Shown here: piece after piece, positions 25,380 to 34,644 of the stretch
How the letters are laid out: each line of letters begins with the position of its first letter
Position numbering within the stretch: the stretch's first letter is position 1
Source of the DNA: an uncultured Sulfolobales archaeon
GTDB taxonomy: Archaea > Thermoproteota > Thermoprotei_A > Sulfolobales > Acidilobaceae
Assembly (NCBI GenBank): GCA_937921695.1
Contig: CAKZTZ010000006.1
Span: 19,448-83,447, forward strand
DNA length: 64,000 bases
Reading direction: 5' to 3'
Program-made: the position numbers and the translations under genes
The notes under the pieces: model-generated
Database searches by the model: none
Told to the model about the DNA's origin: nothing
Seen by the model: the letters and a program-made list of their open reading frames with translations, nothing else

Positions 25380-26680
25380 GAATCATGCCTGAGGCTGGAA
25401 GGGCCGTGGCTGGAGAAGGCTTCAACCTAGAGGAGATCATAGGGAAGATTGAGAGGAGAGAGTTGAGTATAAGCAGGCTGGAAGAATATCTAGGTAACGC
25501 TAACCTAGCAGCCCTAGCTAGAAGGTCTTACATAGAGAAGGCTCTAAGCGTAGACTTGTCGGGCATAGCTAGCACTATACTAGACTTCGAGGAGCTCCAC
25601 GGGTACAACATTGAAAACCCCATAGGAGCCGTCCAAGTGCCCGTAGGCATAGTAGGGCCCCTAAAAGTTTTAGGCGACTATGCTAGGGGAGAGTTCTACG
25701 TGCCCATGGCGACTACAGAGGGGGCCCTCGTGGCAAGCGTTAACAGGGGGGCGAAAGCTATAACTTCTAGCGGCGGCGCCGTAGTTAAGGTTTTAAAGGA
25801 TGGAATGACTAGGGCCCCCCTAGTATGGACGCCCAGCGTTGTTGAAGCTTACAAGTTTGTCGAGTGGGTTAAAGCTAACTTCGACAATTTAAAGTCTAAG
25901 GTTACAGAAGTTACAAAGCACGGGGCTCTCATAGATATACAGCCTTTCACTGTGGGGAACCTTGTGTGGATTAGACTAGTTTACAAGACGGGGGATGCCA
26001 TGGGGATGAACATGGCTACTATAGCTAGCGACAAGATATGCTCCTACATAGAGGAGAACTATGATGGAGACGCTAGATGCATAGCTCTCAGCGGCAACAT
26101 GTGCACAGACAAGAAACCAGCTATTATAAACAGGCTCCTGGGAAGAGGCAAGTATGTAGTTGCTGAAGCCCTAATAAGGAGGGATGTCGCCGAGAACATT
26201 CTAAAAGCTAAAATAGAGCTAATCCACTACATAAACGCGGCCAAAAACCTCCTCGGAAGCGGAGCTTCGGGAAGCCCGAGCTTCAACGCCCACTATGCTA
26301 ACATAATAGCAGCCATATTCATAGCCACAGGCCAGGACGCGGCCCAGGTCGTAGAGAGTAGCATGGGCATCACCTGGACAGAACTTAGAGGGGACGAACT
26401 CTACATATCAGTAACACTCCCAAGCCTCGAAGTAGGCACTGTAGGAGGGGGCACAAGGCTTAGAACCCAGAGAGAAGCCCTCTCCATAATGGGGGTTGCA
26501 GGCGGCGGGAACCCGCCAGGCGTTAACGCTTTAAAATTCGCTGAAATCGTTGCAGCTACAGTCTTAGCTGGGGAGTTGAACCTACTAGCAGCTCTAGCAT
26601 CTGGACATCTAGCTAGGGCTCACGAGAAGCTGGGGAGAGGCCGGGTTAGAGAAAGTGGGGGTAAACAGTTGAAAGCATAA
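25376..26680 (+). CDS. hmgA: 3-hydroxy-3-methylglutaryl-CoA reductase, class I
   Basis: A 434-residue enzyme making mevalonate from HMG-CoA with NAD(P)H. Signatures are NIENPIGAVQVPVGIVGPL, ATTEGALVASVNRGAKAI (catalytic Glu), SGNMCTDKKPA (catalytic Lys), GQDAAQVVESSMGI (catalytic Asp), and GHLARAHEKLGRG with the catalytic His near the C-terminus. TVGGGTRLRTQ fits class I enzymes. The product feeds isoprenoid ether lipids. It overlaps the DUF35 gene by four bases and ends the operon. Confidence 0.97.
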   Translation: MRIMPEAGRAVAGEGFNLEEIIGKIERRELSISRLEEYLGNANLAALARRSYIEKALSVDLSGIASTILDFEELHGYNIENPIGAVQVPVGIVGPLKVLGDYARGEFYVPMATTEGALVASVNRGAKAITSSGGAVVKVLKDGMTRAPLVWTPSVVEAYKFVEWVKANFDNLKSKVTEVTKHGALIDIQPFTVGNLVWIRLVYKTGDAMGMNMATIASDKICSYIEENYDGDARCIALSGNMCTDKKPAIINRLLGRGKYVVAEALIRRDVAENILKAKIELIHYINAAKNLLGSGASGSPSFNAHYANIIAAIFIATGQDAAQVVESSMGITWTELRGDELYISVTLPSLEVGTVGGGTRLRTQREALSIMGVAGGGNPPGVNALKFAEIVAATVLAGELNLLAALASGHLARAHEKLGRGRVRESGGKQLKA

Positions 26681-26846
26681 GCTCAACTAAGTATATAAGC
26701 TTTTTCTCCTGAAATTTCAATTAAGGTGTAGCTTTTGAGACCTAGGGGTGAATGTGAAAAGTCTTTTAAGGCTGCTAGTAGCGTGTATGCTATCTATCCA
26801 GAGTCTACTAGTGAGTTTTAAGTCTTTATTAAGTGGGTGGGTTCTC

Positions 26847-27161
26847 ATGATGCTCTCTGAAGTCTACAATGTATACCCTAGGGTATCTGAGGAGATACGC
26901 ATAGGCCCCCCGTTCTTGACTAGGTATGAGAAGGCGAGAATAATAGGTATTAGAGCCCTCCAACTATCTAGAGGAGCCCCCCCGCTAGTGCCCCTGGAAG
27001 TTGTAGGGTCTAACGACCCTGTTTTAATAGCTAAATATGAAGTTGAGAACGGCATACTCCCGGCGTCAGTGCTTAGATATACTAGTTCCGGGTTCAGGCA
27101 GAGTATTCCTTTAACGCTACTTGTCCGTATTACTAGGGAGGTTGTTGGAAAGCTTGAGTGA
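26847..27161 (+). CDS. rpo6: RNA polymerase subunit Rpo6 (RpoK)
   Basis: A protein of about 104 residues from ATG 26847 (a second ATG follows at once). GPPFLTRYEKARIIGIRALQ followed by LSRGAPPLVPLE is the RPB6/omega signature that clamps the largest subunit. The C-terminal VLRYTSSGFRQSIPLTLLVR matches archaeal RpoK ends. An in-frame extension up to 26748 is hydrophobic and unlike the family, so the later start is preferred. It is separated from the mevalonate operon by a short promoter-like AT stretch (gtatataagc, about 26690). The M50 protease gene begins inside its end. Confidence 0.9.
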   Translation: MMLSEVYNVYPRVSEEIRIGPPFLTRYEKARIIGIRALQLSRGAPPLVPLEVVGSNDPVLIAKYEVENGILPASVLRYTSSGFRQSIPLTLLVRITREVVGKLE

Positions 27162-28230
27162 GCTTTGTAGAGTATCGGTTTATGAGGAGTTTGAGGTTTT
27201 AAGCGAGAACGTCTACGGATCTAGAGTAGACATTGTTCTAGGCTTGCCTAGGAGGTTTCCAAGCGTAGACGAGGCTTTAACCAGGGTATACCCTAGGGTT
27301 ATAGAAGGGGGCTGCTATCCTTTATTGAGGAGGGATGAGAGGGGCTTAGTCCTATACTTATTCCCTAAAAGTGGGGACTCTAAAATAGTCTGGAATATAG
27401 CTTTAGCACTAGTTACCTTAGTTACTGTTTTCGTTTCAGGGCTTAGTTTCAGTGCTCCACCCACAGTTAAAGACCCAGGGTTCTCGTGGACCCCAGCAGC
27501 TTACATGGTAGGCCTTCTAGTCCCCTTAATAGTTCACGAGCTAGGCCACTGGACTGTGATGAGGGTCTATAGGACTCCTTCAAGCTTGCCTTACTTGATC
27601 CCGGCGCCCCCGCTACAGTTAGGGTTTCTCGGGACTTTCGGGGCTGTTATTAACTTGAGGTGGCTCCCGTCTAGTTCTGAGGCTCTATCGCTCATGGCTA
27701 TAGCTGGGCCTTTAGCTGGATACGTTATAGCTATTCCCCTAGCTATATATGGTATAAGCGAGTCTATCGTAGTGTCTGAGGAGGCTCTAGTGGGTGTTCA
27801 ACTCATACCTCTCAACGTGGCCCCCCTATCTATAATATTGCTTGGGCAGCTCTTCCCTAGGGCTTTGAACCCCTCAGAAGTACTCTTATTAAGCCCTCTA
27901 GCTTTCGCCTCCTATGTAGTGTTTATAGTGACGTTTCTTAACCTAATGCCTATAGCTATGCTCGATGGGGGTCACATAATTAGGGGGATTGCCGGGCCTA
28001 AGGCTCATGTTTTCATTAGCAGGGCGTTGATAGTAGTCTTAATAATGCTAGCTCTAGTGAATCCCATGTTCCTAATGTTCGCTATAATAGCGATATTCAT
28101 ATATTTCGTGTCGGGCGGGAGACACCCGGGGCCCGCTATGAGCGTTGAGAAAGCCTCCAAATACACGTTCTCAACAGCGCTAATATATGGTGTTCTACTC
28201 GTCTTAACAGCGCCCATACCATTATTGTGA
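27121..28230 (+). CDS. Site-2-protease family (M50) membrane metalloprotease
   Basis: A 369-residue membrane protein. The zinc motif IVHELGHW (about residues 138-145) lies in a transmembrane helix, and the second ligand motif NLMPIAMLDGGHI is near 275. About seven hydrophobic segments are visible, with a soluble N-terminal 90 residues. Site-2 proteases cut substrates within the membrane, often to release anchored regulators. The listed TTG start lies 41 bases inside rpo6; TTG 27154 with a smaller overlap is more likely. Short spacing suggests co-expression with rpo6 and topA. Confidence 0.9.
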   Translation: MSVLLGRLLESLSELCRVSVYEEFEVLSENVYGSRVDIVLGLPRRFPSVDEALTRVYPRVIEGGCYPLLRRDERGLVLYLFPKSGDSKIVWNIALALVTLVTVFVSGLSFSAPPTVKDPGFSWTPAAYMVGLLVPLIVHELGHWTVMRVYRTPSSLPYLIPAPPLQLGFLGTFGAVINLRWLPSSSEALSLMAIAGPLAGYVIAIPLAIYGISESIVVSEEALVGVQLIPLNVAPLSIILLGQLFPRALNPSEVLLLSPLAFASYVVFIVTFLNLMPIAMLDGGHIIRGIAGPKAHVFISRALIVVLIMLALVNPMFLMFAIIAIFIYFVSGGRHPGPAMSVEKASKYTFSTALIYGVLLVLTAPIPLL

Positions 28231-28246
28231 GGGCTGGTAGGGGGGC

Positions 28247-30316
28247 GTGGACTCAAGAGTTTCATGTAGAATACCTCCAAACTATATTGCTATAGTAGCT
28301 GAGAAGCCTAGAGCGGGGGAGAAAATAGCTAGGGCTCTAGGCTCTCCTTTAAAGTGCAGCCATAACGACATCCCCTTCTGGGTTCTAAACGTTGACGGGG
28401 GCAGCGTTATAGTAGTTCCTAGTGCAGGCCACATGTTCGGCCTTTACACGAGCTCTAGAGGGTTCCCCGTGTTTACATATACTTGGAAGCCACTATGGGA
28501 GGTTGAGGCTTCATCACGCCACCTCAGGAAATTCTACGACCTACTCTCAATGATACTACCTAAAGCTTCAATGTATGTTAGCGCGTGCGACTATGATATT
28601 GAAGGCAGCCTAATATGCTATATGATAATAGAAAGGCTGGGCGACATAAGCAGAGCTAGGAGGATGAAATTCTCAACTTTAACACCTCAAGAGATAAGAG
28701 AGTCTTACAGGAAACTACTACCCCTAGACAGGGATATGGTGGAGGCGGGCTTAGCTAGGCACGAGCTCGACTGGCTATGGGGCATAAACATTAGCAGGGC
28801 CCTAACGGGGGCTGTGAGGAGCGTGGCGGGAGATAAGCGTGTTCTAAGCGCTGGGAGGGTTCAAAGCCCTACTTTAATAGAAGCTGTTAGAAGGTGGGAG
28901 GACATAAACATTCACGTCCCCAAGCCTATAGTATTCCTAGTATTAACCCTCAGCGCCGGCCCGGGTAAACAGTTTAAAGCCCACCCTAAAGGCTGGAAGG
29001 TAGGCACGAAACTTGAAGCTCTAAACGTTAAAAGAGAACTTGAAGCTTCCAGGAATGTGAAGGTTGTATCGAAAAGCCAAAGTATAGAGAGTATAACTCC
29101 CCCTCCACCCTTCAACCTTGGAGACTTACAGCATGAAGCCTACAGGCTTTACAAGCTACCCCCCATGAAGACCCAGGAGATAGCTGAGGACCTCTATTTG
29201 GAAGGCCTCATAAGCTACCCTAGGACTAACAGCCAGAAACTACCGCCCACCCTGAACTATGAAGGTATAATTAAAGGTCTCAGCGGCATCCCAGAATATT
29301 CGGGTCTAACTAGAGCTCTCATAGTTGAGACTGGAGGGGTGCTTAAGCCGGTCCAAGGGAGGATGGATGACCCGGCACACCCTGCTATACACCCTACGGG
29401 GGAGAGGCCTGGGATGCTCGAGGAGGGGCATAAAACTATATATGACCTGGTAGTTAGGAGGTTCCTAGCGGCTTTCGCAAAGCCAGCATCAATAGCTAGG
29501 GTGGGGCTAGTTACTAAAGATGAGAGGGGGAGACTCTACGAATCCCACGGTGTCACTGTTTTGAAGGAGGGGTGGTTTAAATACTATCCATTCCTTAAGC
29601 CTGGAGGCGAGCCCCTCCCAGACATAGTTGAGGGTAGTGTTGTTAGGGTTTTAGAGGTTTCTGTTAATGTTTCCTGGAGCACGCCGGGGGTGAGGCTCTC
29701 TAAAGATTCACTGTTAAAGTGGATGGAGGAGGCGGAGATAGGGACTGAGGCTACAAGGGCTAGGATAATAGAGGTTCTCTATAAAAGAGGCTATATCATA
29801 GATAGAGACGGTAAATCTATAGTCTCAGACTTAGGGTACACCGTGGCATATATAATCTCAGAACTCTTCCCGGAACTATCAAGCCCAGAACTCACAAGAG
29901 TCTTCGAGAGGAGACTCGAAGACATAAAACTAGGTAAGGCTAGAAGGGAGGAGGTTAAAAAAGAAGCTATAAGAACCATAGAAGAACTACTTAAAGAATA
30001 TAATAAAAGGCTTGAAACAGTTAAAGACAGCATAGCCAAAGCCCTCCAACTAAAGAAGCCTAACAACCCCTGCATAATATGCGGTAGGGAATCCATAAAG
30101 CTAAACCTATGCAAATACCACTACAAGGCAGCAGTTAAACTCAAAGAAGTAATACCTGAAATAACTAAAACACTAAACACAACCCCCGAAGAAGCCCTCG
30201 AAACACTAGCCTCCAAGAGAAGGCTCACAGGACTATGGGTCATAGAAGTCTCCAAAGAAGCCGTTAAAAACAAAGCCCTTAAAGAACTCATATTGAAAGA
30301 AGCACCCCCCAGCTAA
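28247..30316 (+). CDS. topA: DNA topoisomerase IA (archaeal TopA/Topo III)
   Basis: A 689-residue type IA topoisomerase. The Toprim domain has IAIVAEKPRAGEKIARAL (residues about 12-30) and the acidic YVSACDYDIEGSLI (DxDxE-type metal site). WGINISRALTGAV and LSAGRVQSPTL follow. The catalytic Tyr is in EGLISYPRTNSQ. The C-terminal zinc element CIICGRES...CKYHY (near 606-623) replaces the longer tail of bacterial enzymes. It relaxes negatively supercoiled DNA and resolves intermediates. The GTG start is 16 bases after the protease stop. Confidence 0.95.
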   Translation: MDSRVSCRIPPNYIAIVAEKPRAGEKIARALGSPLKCSHNDIPFWVLNVDGGSVIVVPSAGHMFGLYTSSRGFPVFTYTWKPLWEVEASSRHLRKFYDLLSMILPKASMYVSACDYDIEGSLICYMIIERLGDISRARRMKFSTLTPQEIRESYRKLLPLDRDMVEAGLARHELDWLWGINISRALTGAVRSVAGDKRVLSAGRVQSPTLIEAVRRWEDINIHVPKPIVFLVLTLSAGPGKQFKAHPKGWKVGTKLEALNVKRELEASRNVKVVSKSQSIESITPPPPFNLGDLQHEAYRLYKLPPMKTQEIAEDLYLEGLISYPRTNSQKLPPTLNYEGIIKGLSGIPEYSGLTRALIVETGGVLKPVQGRMDDPAHPAIHPTGERPGMLEEGHKTIYDLVVRRFLAAFAKPASIARVGLVTKDERGRLYESHGVTVLKEGWFKYYPFLKPGGEPLPDIVEGSVVRVLEVSVNVSWSTPGVRLSKDSLLKWMEEAEIGTEATRARIIEVLYKRGYIIDRDGKSIVSDLGYTVAYIISELFPELSSPELTRVFERRLEDIKLGKARREEVKKEAIRTIEELLKEYNKRLETVKDSIAKALQLKKPNNPCIICGRESIKLNLCKYHYKAAVKLKEVIPEITKTLNTTPEEALETLASKRRLTGLWVIEVSKEAVKNKALKELILKEAPPS

Positions 30317-30546
30317 AACAACCGTTTACACCACAACTTCCCCATCAATAGAGGGCTCCACTCTCCGAGCCCTACGGGCCGGCTAACGGTTGAAAAGATG
30401 CGCGCATACCGCCATTAACGTGCTATAAAGGCCGTCGACTAATAGTCAAGCGTAACAAGGTCATAATAACCCCTCACTCTATGTGGGGCCATGCTTATCT
30501 TCTCCCCGTTATGGAGGTTTATGGAATAAACACTTAAATGAGGCGG
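30317..30546. other. Intergenic spacer with short stem-loops
   Basis: Between convergent topA and the Cys-rich gene lie 230 bases without a credible frame. AGGGCTC/GAGCCCT (about 30352-30373) and GACTA...TAGTC (about 30437-30447) can pair. They could act as terminators or part of a small RNA, but I see no known RNA family. Confidence 0.3.
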
Positions 30547-30930
30547 TTAAAGCCCTCTTTTCGATAAGAGGGCGAGGAGGCATTTACTGTTAGCGTTTAG
30601 GGCTTTGATAGTGCATGAAGCATGTCTGCATTCAGAGCCTTTACATGGGCCTCCTAGCAGTAAGCATGTGGCTTCTCTAGTTTGGACTCCTCTAATCACT
30701 CTCTTATTGAGTTGGAGGGCGTTTTTAAAACATTTGAAGTAGGGGCACCCGCTATTACATTTTTCTCCTAGAGGCACGGGTTTTGGGTTAAGCTTTCTTA
30801 TTATATCTGTTAGAGCTTCTCTATATTCCACGGTGTAATCTTTATTTAGAGAGAAGCGGTAGAGGCTTTGAATTTTTCCAGGTATATTATCTTCTACTCC
30901 TAAATCTCCAGAGTTCAAAAGCCCCACCAC
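30547..30930 (-). CDS. Cysteine-rich protein of unknown function
   Basis: A 127-residue protein with ten Cys, mostly in the second half: CNSGCPYFKC (near 58-67), then single and paired Cys in REATCLLLGGPCKGSECRHASC and SKCLLALL. The spacing suggests one or two Fe-S clusters or zinc sites. The N-terminal half is charged and helical. No family is recognised. It lies 165 bases downstream of endA on the same strand and has its own spacer, so it is probably a separate unit or the end of that cluster. Confidence 0.6.
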   Translation of the reverse strand: MVGLLNSGDLGVEDNIPGKIQSLYRFSLNKDYTVEYREALTDIIRKLNPKPVPLGEKCNSGCPYFKCFKNALQLNKRVIRGVQTREATCLLLGGPCKGSECRHASCTIKALNANSKCLLALLSKRGL

Positions 30931-31095
30931 ACCTTTTATTATCTTCTGCCCCGCCTAATTAAATTATATGGTAAAGTGTAATGACAGGATTATTTCGGCG
31001 CGCTAGGGGCTCCCACTTAAAATTTAAGCACTCGGAGAGTGGTGGGGTTATTCCCGGGTAGTTTCTCGTTGAAACCTTCCGCTGTTTAGGGTTTC

Positions 31096-31641
31096 TTAGA
31101 GTCTAATCCACTTGAACATCATGTAGGTGACCCCTCCGCCCTTCTCGGGGAAGGCCATTATGAATGTTTTCTTTACACTATGGCTAATCCTGCCCGCTCT
31201 AACGATATCTGTAGGGTCTAAGTTTTCTCGAGCTTCATGAACGTGGACTATGAAGGGGGCGTGCTCCAGCCCGGGCCCTAGCCTGTAGACTGTGAAGTCA
31301 CTTCCAAACTTTAAGCCTGACCTAACTATTAGGTTTCTATCTCTCAAATCCCTGTAGACAGTGTAGAGGAGCCGTAATCTAGGGGTCTCCTCGACCTTCC
31401 TCCTGAGCTCTTCAATATCCACGTTGCCCCCATCAGTCCTCTTAATAGATAGGAGGCCTTTCTCCGCTAAGTAAAGGGCTTCTATTAAGCTTAGCTTCAA
31501 AGGGGCTTCGAAATCCGCTCCTTTAGGCTTCTCAACCCCTATAGGGGTCCCATAAAACCCTTTTGAATATAAAGATCTTGCAGACTCCAAATTGTAGACT
31601 ATCACAGAGTCGCCTATAAGTAAGCCATCATACTTCCCCAC
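31096..31641 (-). CDS. endA: tRNA-intron splicing endonuclease
   Basis: A 181-residue archaeal EndA. The catalytic triad is visible: Tyr in SDFTVYRLG, His in [11 protein letters not shown], and Lys in [10 protein letters not shown] near 159. [21 protein letters not shown] is the conserved lead into the nuclease domain, and the N-terminal domain is short. Length fits a homodimer/tetramer or crenarchaeal hetero-tetramer subunit. It cuts bulge-helix-bulge introns from tRNA and rRNA. Neither tRNA in this window has an intron. Confidence 0.94.
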   Translation of the reverse strand: MGKYDGLLIGDSVIVYNLESARSLYSKGFYGTPIGVEKPKGADFEAPLKLSLIEALYLAEKGLLSIKRTDGGNVDIEELRRKVEETPRLRLLYTVYRDLRDRNLIVRSGLKFGSDFTVYRLGPGLEHAPFIVHVHEARENLDPTDIVRAGRISHSVKKTFIMAFPEKGGGVTYMMFKWIRL

Positions 31642-31712
31642 AAGCCTCCACCACGTTTAGAATATTAATCCCAACTATCGATTATAAGCCTAGAAGTTTT
31701 TAACATTTCAAG

Positions 31713-32534
31713 CTATAAGCTGGGAGGGCTCTTCCCCACTTTATCCATGAGCTTTAAGAGTTTTAAAGCAATGTTTTTGTCTAGGGAGGCTATGACGTCC
31801 CCCACTACTTCTACATTATTGAAACTCGAGTTTAGTATGGTAGACTTTGAATCGTAGGCTTCACCGCCACACTCTCTCAGGAACCCTACTGCCGCCGCCA
31901 CGTCTATGTTTCTAAGCCTACTTCTAAGGTCCGCGAATAAAACTGCTTTGCCCGCAGCTACATAACATATTTCTAGAGCCGCGCTTCCTAACCCCCTTAT
32001 TTTAACTTCCAGCTCTAAATGTTTCAACGCATATAGGAATGTTGATGCTTTAAGAGGGTCTTCCACGTAGGCGAACACTATATTGGCGGGCGTTGCCGGC
32101 CTAGTCAGCTTCACGCCCCCATAGTAGCAGCCCCTACCTTTAGAGAATGAGAGGGGGTTGCCGTGGAAAACCGGGGCTACAGCCCCCGCAACTATGCTAT
32201 CCATAGTGTTGTTCAAGGCGAAAGCTATGGATACAGAAGCCCATGAGATGCAGTGTGTGTAGTTAGTGCTCCCGTCTAGAGGGTCTATGACTACGAATAT
32301 GCCGTTATCTCCGAAGGAGCCCCTCTCCTCTGAGACCCCCCTTACTCTCATGTTTTCCCCTCTAAGCGCGTCTAATATGTAGTCTTCCGAGATCTTATCG
32401 GCTACTATTGTTTCCCCTTCAACCTTCCTCGTATACTTGCTGTCGCACGCGTGATCCCTTAAGAGCCCGGCGGCTTCCCCAGCTATCTTCACCGCTATCC
32501 TCCTTAAATCTTCATAGTCGTAGGTAGACTCCAC
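31713..32534 (-). CDS. Inositol monophosphatase / fructose-1,6-bisphosphatase family
   Basis: A 273-residue Mg-dependent phosphatase. VADKISEDYIL, the metal-binding FVVIDPLDGSTNYTHCI with WASVSIAF, and the C-terminal RNIDVAAAVGFLRECGG are family motifs. Archaeal members often act on both inositol-1-phosphate and fructose-1,6-bisphosphate, so the substrate cannot be fixed. It starts one base from the end of the B3/B4 protein gene, so both are likely in one operon reading toward endA. Confidence 0.9.
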   Translation of the reverse strand: MESTYDYEDLRRIAVKIAGEAAGLLRDHACDSKYTRKVEGETIVADKISEDYILDALRGENMRVRGVSEERGSFGDNGIFVVIDPLDGSTNYTHCISWASVSIAFALNNTMDSIVAGAVAPVFHGNPLSFSKGRGCYYGGVKLTRPATPANIVFAYVEDPLKASTFLYALKHLELEVKIRGLGSAALEICYVAAGKAVLFADLRSRLRNIDVAAAVGFLRECGGEAYDSKSTILNSSFNNVEVVGDVIASLDKNIALKLLKLMDKVGKSPPSL

Positions 32535-32535
32535 C

Positions 32536-33222
32536 CTAACCAGCCACCCCGAACTCTCCAGTTTCCGCTTGGGGGTTAATGTTTAAAATAAGGTCGACTA
32601 CAGCTTTAGCAGCTTCGATTACGAGCTCCCTCTGGACCCCGGGGACTCCGCATGATGTTATGAGAACATTCCTAGTGCGCTCTGTTATCATGGTCAACCT
32701 TGAATCTCTATGGGGGTAAACGTGTATCACTATGCCTTTAGAATCTACTATGATTGGAACACCTCTACTTAAAACTTCAAACTCCTCAGAGCCTACGGGT
32801 AGAAACTCCTCCCCTCCCCCAGCAAGTTTCAATGTTAGGGGAGGGCTTAGAGAATCTAAGTCGTATAACCCTATAGGTATGAGGGTTCTCAGGCTAACAA
32901 TATTCCCGATATCAACTATACTGTTAATCCTGGGAAGGGGGCTCCCGCGGAGGACCCTCCTAGCTAGGGCTTCAGAGCTTGGCCTAAGCTTAGTAGGGTC
33001 TATGCCGAGCCTCCACAAAAACCTTCTATAAGCTTGTATAATAGGATTATCGGTCAGCCTCGAAGGAGTCGCAAATGTTGACCTGACCTTGGCTTCCTCC
33101 CCGGCCATAATGTTAACTATATAGCTTGGAGACTCTACTACTCTAACGTTCCTCACTATTGTGTAAGCTAGGAAAACCCCGGTCCTAGAAAGCTCCTGCG
33201 ATATTCCGAGTATATCCGGCAA
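32536..33222 (-). CDS. B3/B4 tRNA-binding-domain protein (PheRS-beta editing-domain like)
   Basis: A 228-residue stand-alone B3/B4 domain protein. YRRFLWRLGIDPTKLRPSSEALARRVL and INSIVDIGNIVSL are the conserved B3/B4 core. These proteins resemble the editing module of phenylalanyl-tRNA synthetase beta chain and may hydrolyse misacylated tRNA or bind other ligands. The N-terminal 60 residues form the usual lead. Its start lies in the region shared with the divergent signal peptidase gene. Confidence 0.85.
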   Translation of the reverse strand: MPDILGISQELSRTGVFLAYTIVRNVRVVESPSYIVNIMAGEEAKVRSTFATPSRLTDNPIIQAYRRFLWRLGIDPTKLRPSSEALARRVLRGSPLPRINSIVDIGNIVSLRTLIPIGLYDLDSLSPPLTLKLAGGGEEFLPVGSEEFEVLSRGVPIIVDSKGIVIHVYPHRDSRLTMITERTRNVLITSCGVPGVQRELVIEAAKAVVDLILNINPQAETGEFGVAG

Positions 33223-33277
33223 GCCCTTCCCATCCTCCCTAGAGATAGTTCCCGCTTCAACCCTTATAGAAGCTAGT

Positions 33278-33322
33278 GGTGAAACTTTTAGTTATTTAAG
33301 ACTTGCCGGTGAAACTTTTAGT
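33278..33322 (+). promoter_or_regulatory. 15-bp direct repeats flanking a TATA box upstream of signal peptidase
   Basis: The sequence ggtgaaacttttagt occurs exactly twice, at 33278-33292 and 33308-33322, 30 bases apart (about three helical turns). A TATA-like ttatttaag (33292-33300) lies between them. The pair sits between the divergent starts at 33222 and 33339, so a regulator could control one or both genes. Confidence 0.5.
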
Positions 33323-33338
33323 CTAAGGGAGCTCATAG

Positions 33339-33794
33339 TTGAAGTTGACCCGACAGGATAAAATAGCGGTAGCATTAACAATAGCCCTAATCGCCGCCTA
33401 TATAGCTTTTAGATTAGCGGGTGGAGGGTTCGCCGCAGTAGAAGGTAGGAGCATGGAGCCCCTACTCCACACAGGCGACCTGGTAATTCTCGTTAAAAAA
33501 GACCCGCTCAACATAAACGTGGGAGACATAATAGTCTACAGGAGTGGAGCCAAATTCGTCATCCACAGAGTAATACATAAATACGAGGTCGACGGCCGCC
33601 ACTGTTTCGTAACCAAAGGCGATAACAACTGGAGCCCCGACATGGGAGATCCTAGAAAATGCCCCCCCAGCCCGGCCATGCCCGGAGTAGCCGGGCACCC
33701 TGAAGAGAATATTGTCGGCGTCGTCTTATCTATCAACAAAGCCCCCCTAAAAATACCTTACATAGGCGGGATAACTTTGATTATAAAGTCTTAG
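33339..33794 (+). CDS. Signal peptidase I (archaeal/ER type)
   Basis: A 151-residue membrane protease. One N-terminal helix (about 8-27) is followed by the catalytic Ser in VEGRSMEPLLHTGDLVI, then DIIVYRSGAKFVIHRVI with the catalytic His of ER-type enzymes, and VTKGDNNWSPD (the conserved Asp region). It removes signal peptides on the outer face of the membrane. The TTG start is followed by LTRQDK and then the helix. The GDNN loop is intact. Confidence 0.93.
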   Translation: MKLTRQDKIAVALTIALIAAYIAFRLAGGGFAAVEGRSMEPLLHTGDLVILVKKDPLNINVGDIIVYRSGAKFVIHRVIHKYEVDGRHCFVTKGDNNWSPDMGDPRKCPPSPAMPGVAGHPEENIVGVVLSINKAPLKIPYIGGITLIIKS

Positions 33795-34040
33795 AGCCTC
33801 TACTCTTGTTGCTCTGTTAACTTTAAACATCAAACATTACTCTAAAACCTTGAGATTTGCGTTTTCCCCCGGGCTGGGCCTCCTACATATAAAACCAACA
33901 GACCGGTAAAGCACGGGGACATTATAGGAAGGTTCTTCAATACTAGATGCTTATAAGTGTTTACACTTCTAGGCACAATTACTAGTGGTTGCTAGAGTAG
34001 TATGAGTTTAAGGTTTACAGGGTCTTTCAGCGCTAGGACA

Positions 34041-34418
34041 TTATTTATGATTCACTAGTTTTTTGACCCAGCTGTCTAGCCATAAACAAGTTCCCGGCTC
34101 GTAGAAGTTTCCTGGACTGCACTGGTCTATATAAATGCAGGTTACGCACGGTATGTTGAGGATGCTGTTCAAGCTTACTACTATGGGGGAGCTTTCTTTG
34201 TTAGACTCCATAACATATAGTTTGTATGTTTTACGGCCATTAACGAGGGTCTCTTCTCTCTTAACAAGGCCTCTCTTGACGAGCCTCGCTACAAGCCTAG
34301 ACCCTTCTCTGCTATCTAACTTCAACTTTTTCCACAGGTCGCTTTGAAGCATTATCCCCCCATTATCCCTTATCAACTTCAGGGCATCATTCTCCATATT
34401 AGCCAGCTGCTTGACCAA
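34041..34418 (-). CDS. RPC34-like winged-helix protein with C-terminal Fe-S cluster motif
   Basis: A 125-residue protein: one winged helix (about 10-70: GGIMLQSDLWKKLKLDSREG, then VKRGLVKREET) and a C-terminal Cys motif PCVTCIYIDQCSPGN...GTCLWLDSW. The spacing C-x2-C-x5-C-x8-C matches the cluster of eukaryotic RNA polymerase III subunit RPC34/RPC39 and its crenarchaeal homologues, which bind a 4Fe-4S cluster. It is expected to interact with RNA polymerase or promoters. It stands alone on the minus strand. Confidence 0.8.
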   Translation of the reverse strand: MVKQLANMENDALKLIRDNGGIMLQSDLWKKLKLDSREGSRLVARLVKRGLVKREETLVNGRKTYKLYVMESNKESSPIVVSLNSILNIPCVTCIYIDQCSPGNFYEPGTCLWLDSWVKKLVNHK

Positions 34419-34644
34419 GTCCTTGCACCTTAACTTTCAAGGTTCCCCATTTACATATAGTATAGCTGGAGGAGCTTAAATAAATGAATGTTAAGCCTGT
34501 AAATACTCAACTATTTTAGGACTTCCAGAAGTTACCGGGCAGCCGGCTTCATAAATTTACGTAAACATAAATAGAGAGTTGTTAATATTCTGGGCTGTTC
34601 CTCTACTAGTTTCTCGGGAAACACCTTCTACCCTTAAACCTTTG
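34419..34644. other. Non-coding spacer upstream of element B
   Basis: From the RPC34-like start to the repeat there are about 225 bases with AT-rich promoter-like tracts (for example catatagtatagc read on the minus strand near 34453) and no convincing frame. The RPC34-like gene promoter must lie here. Confidence 0.3.
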
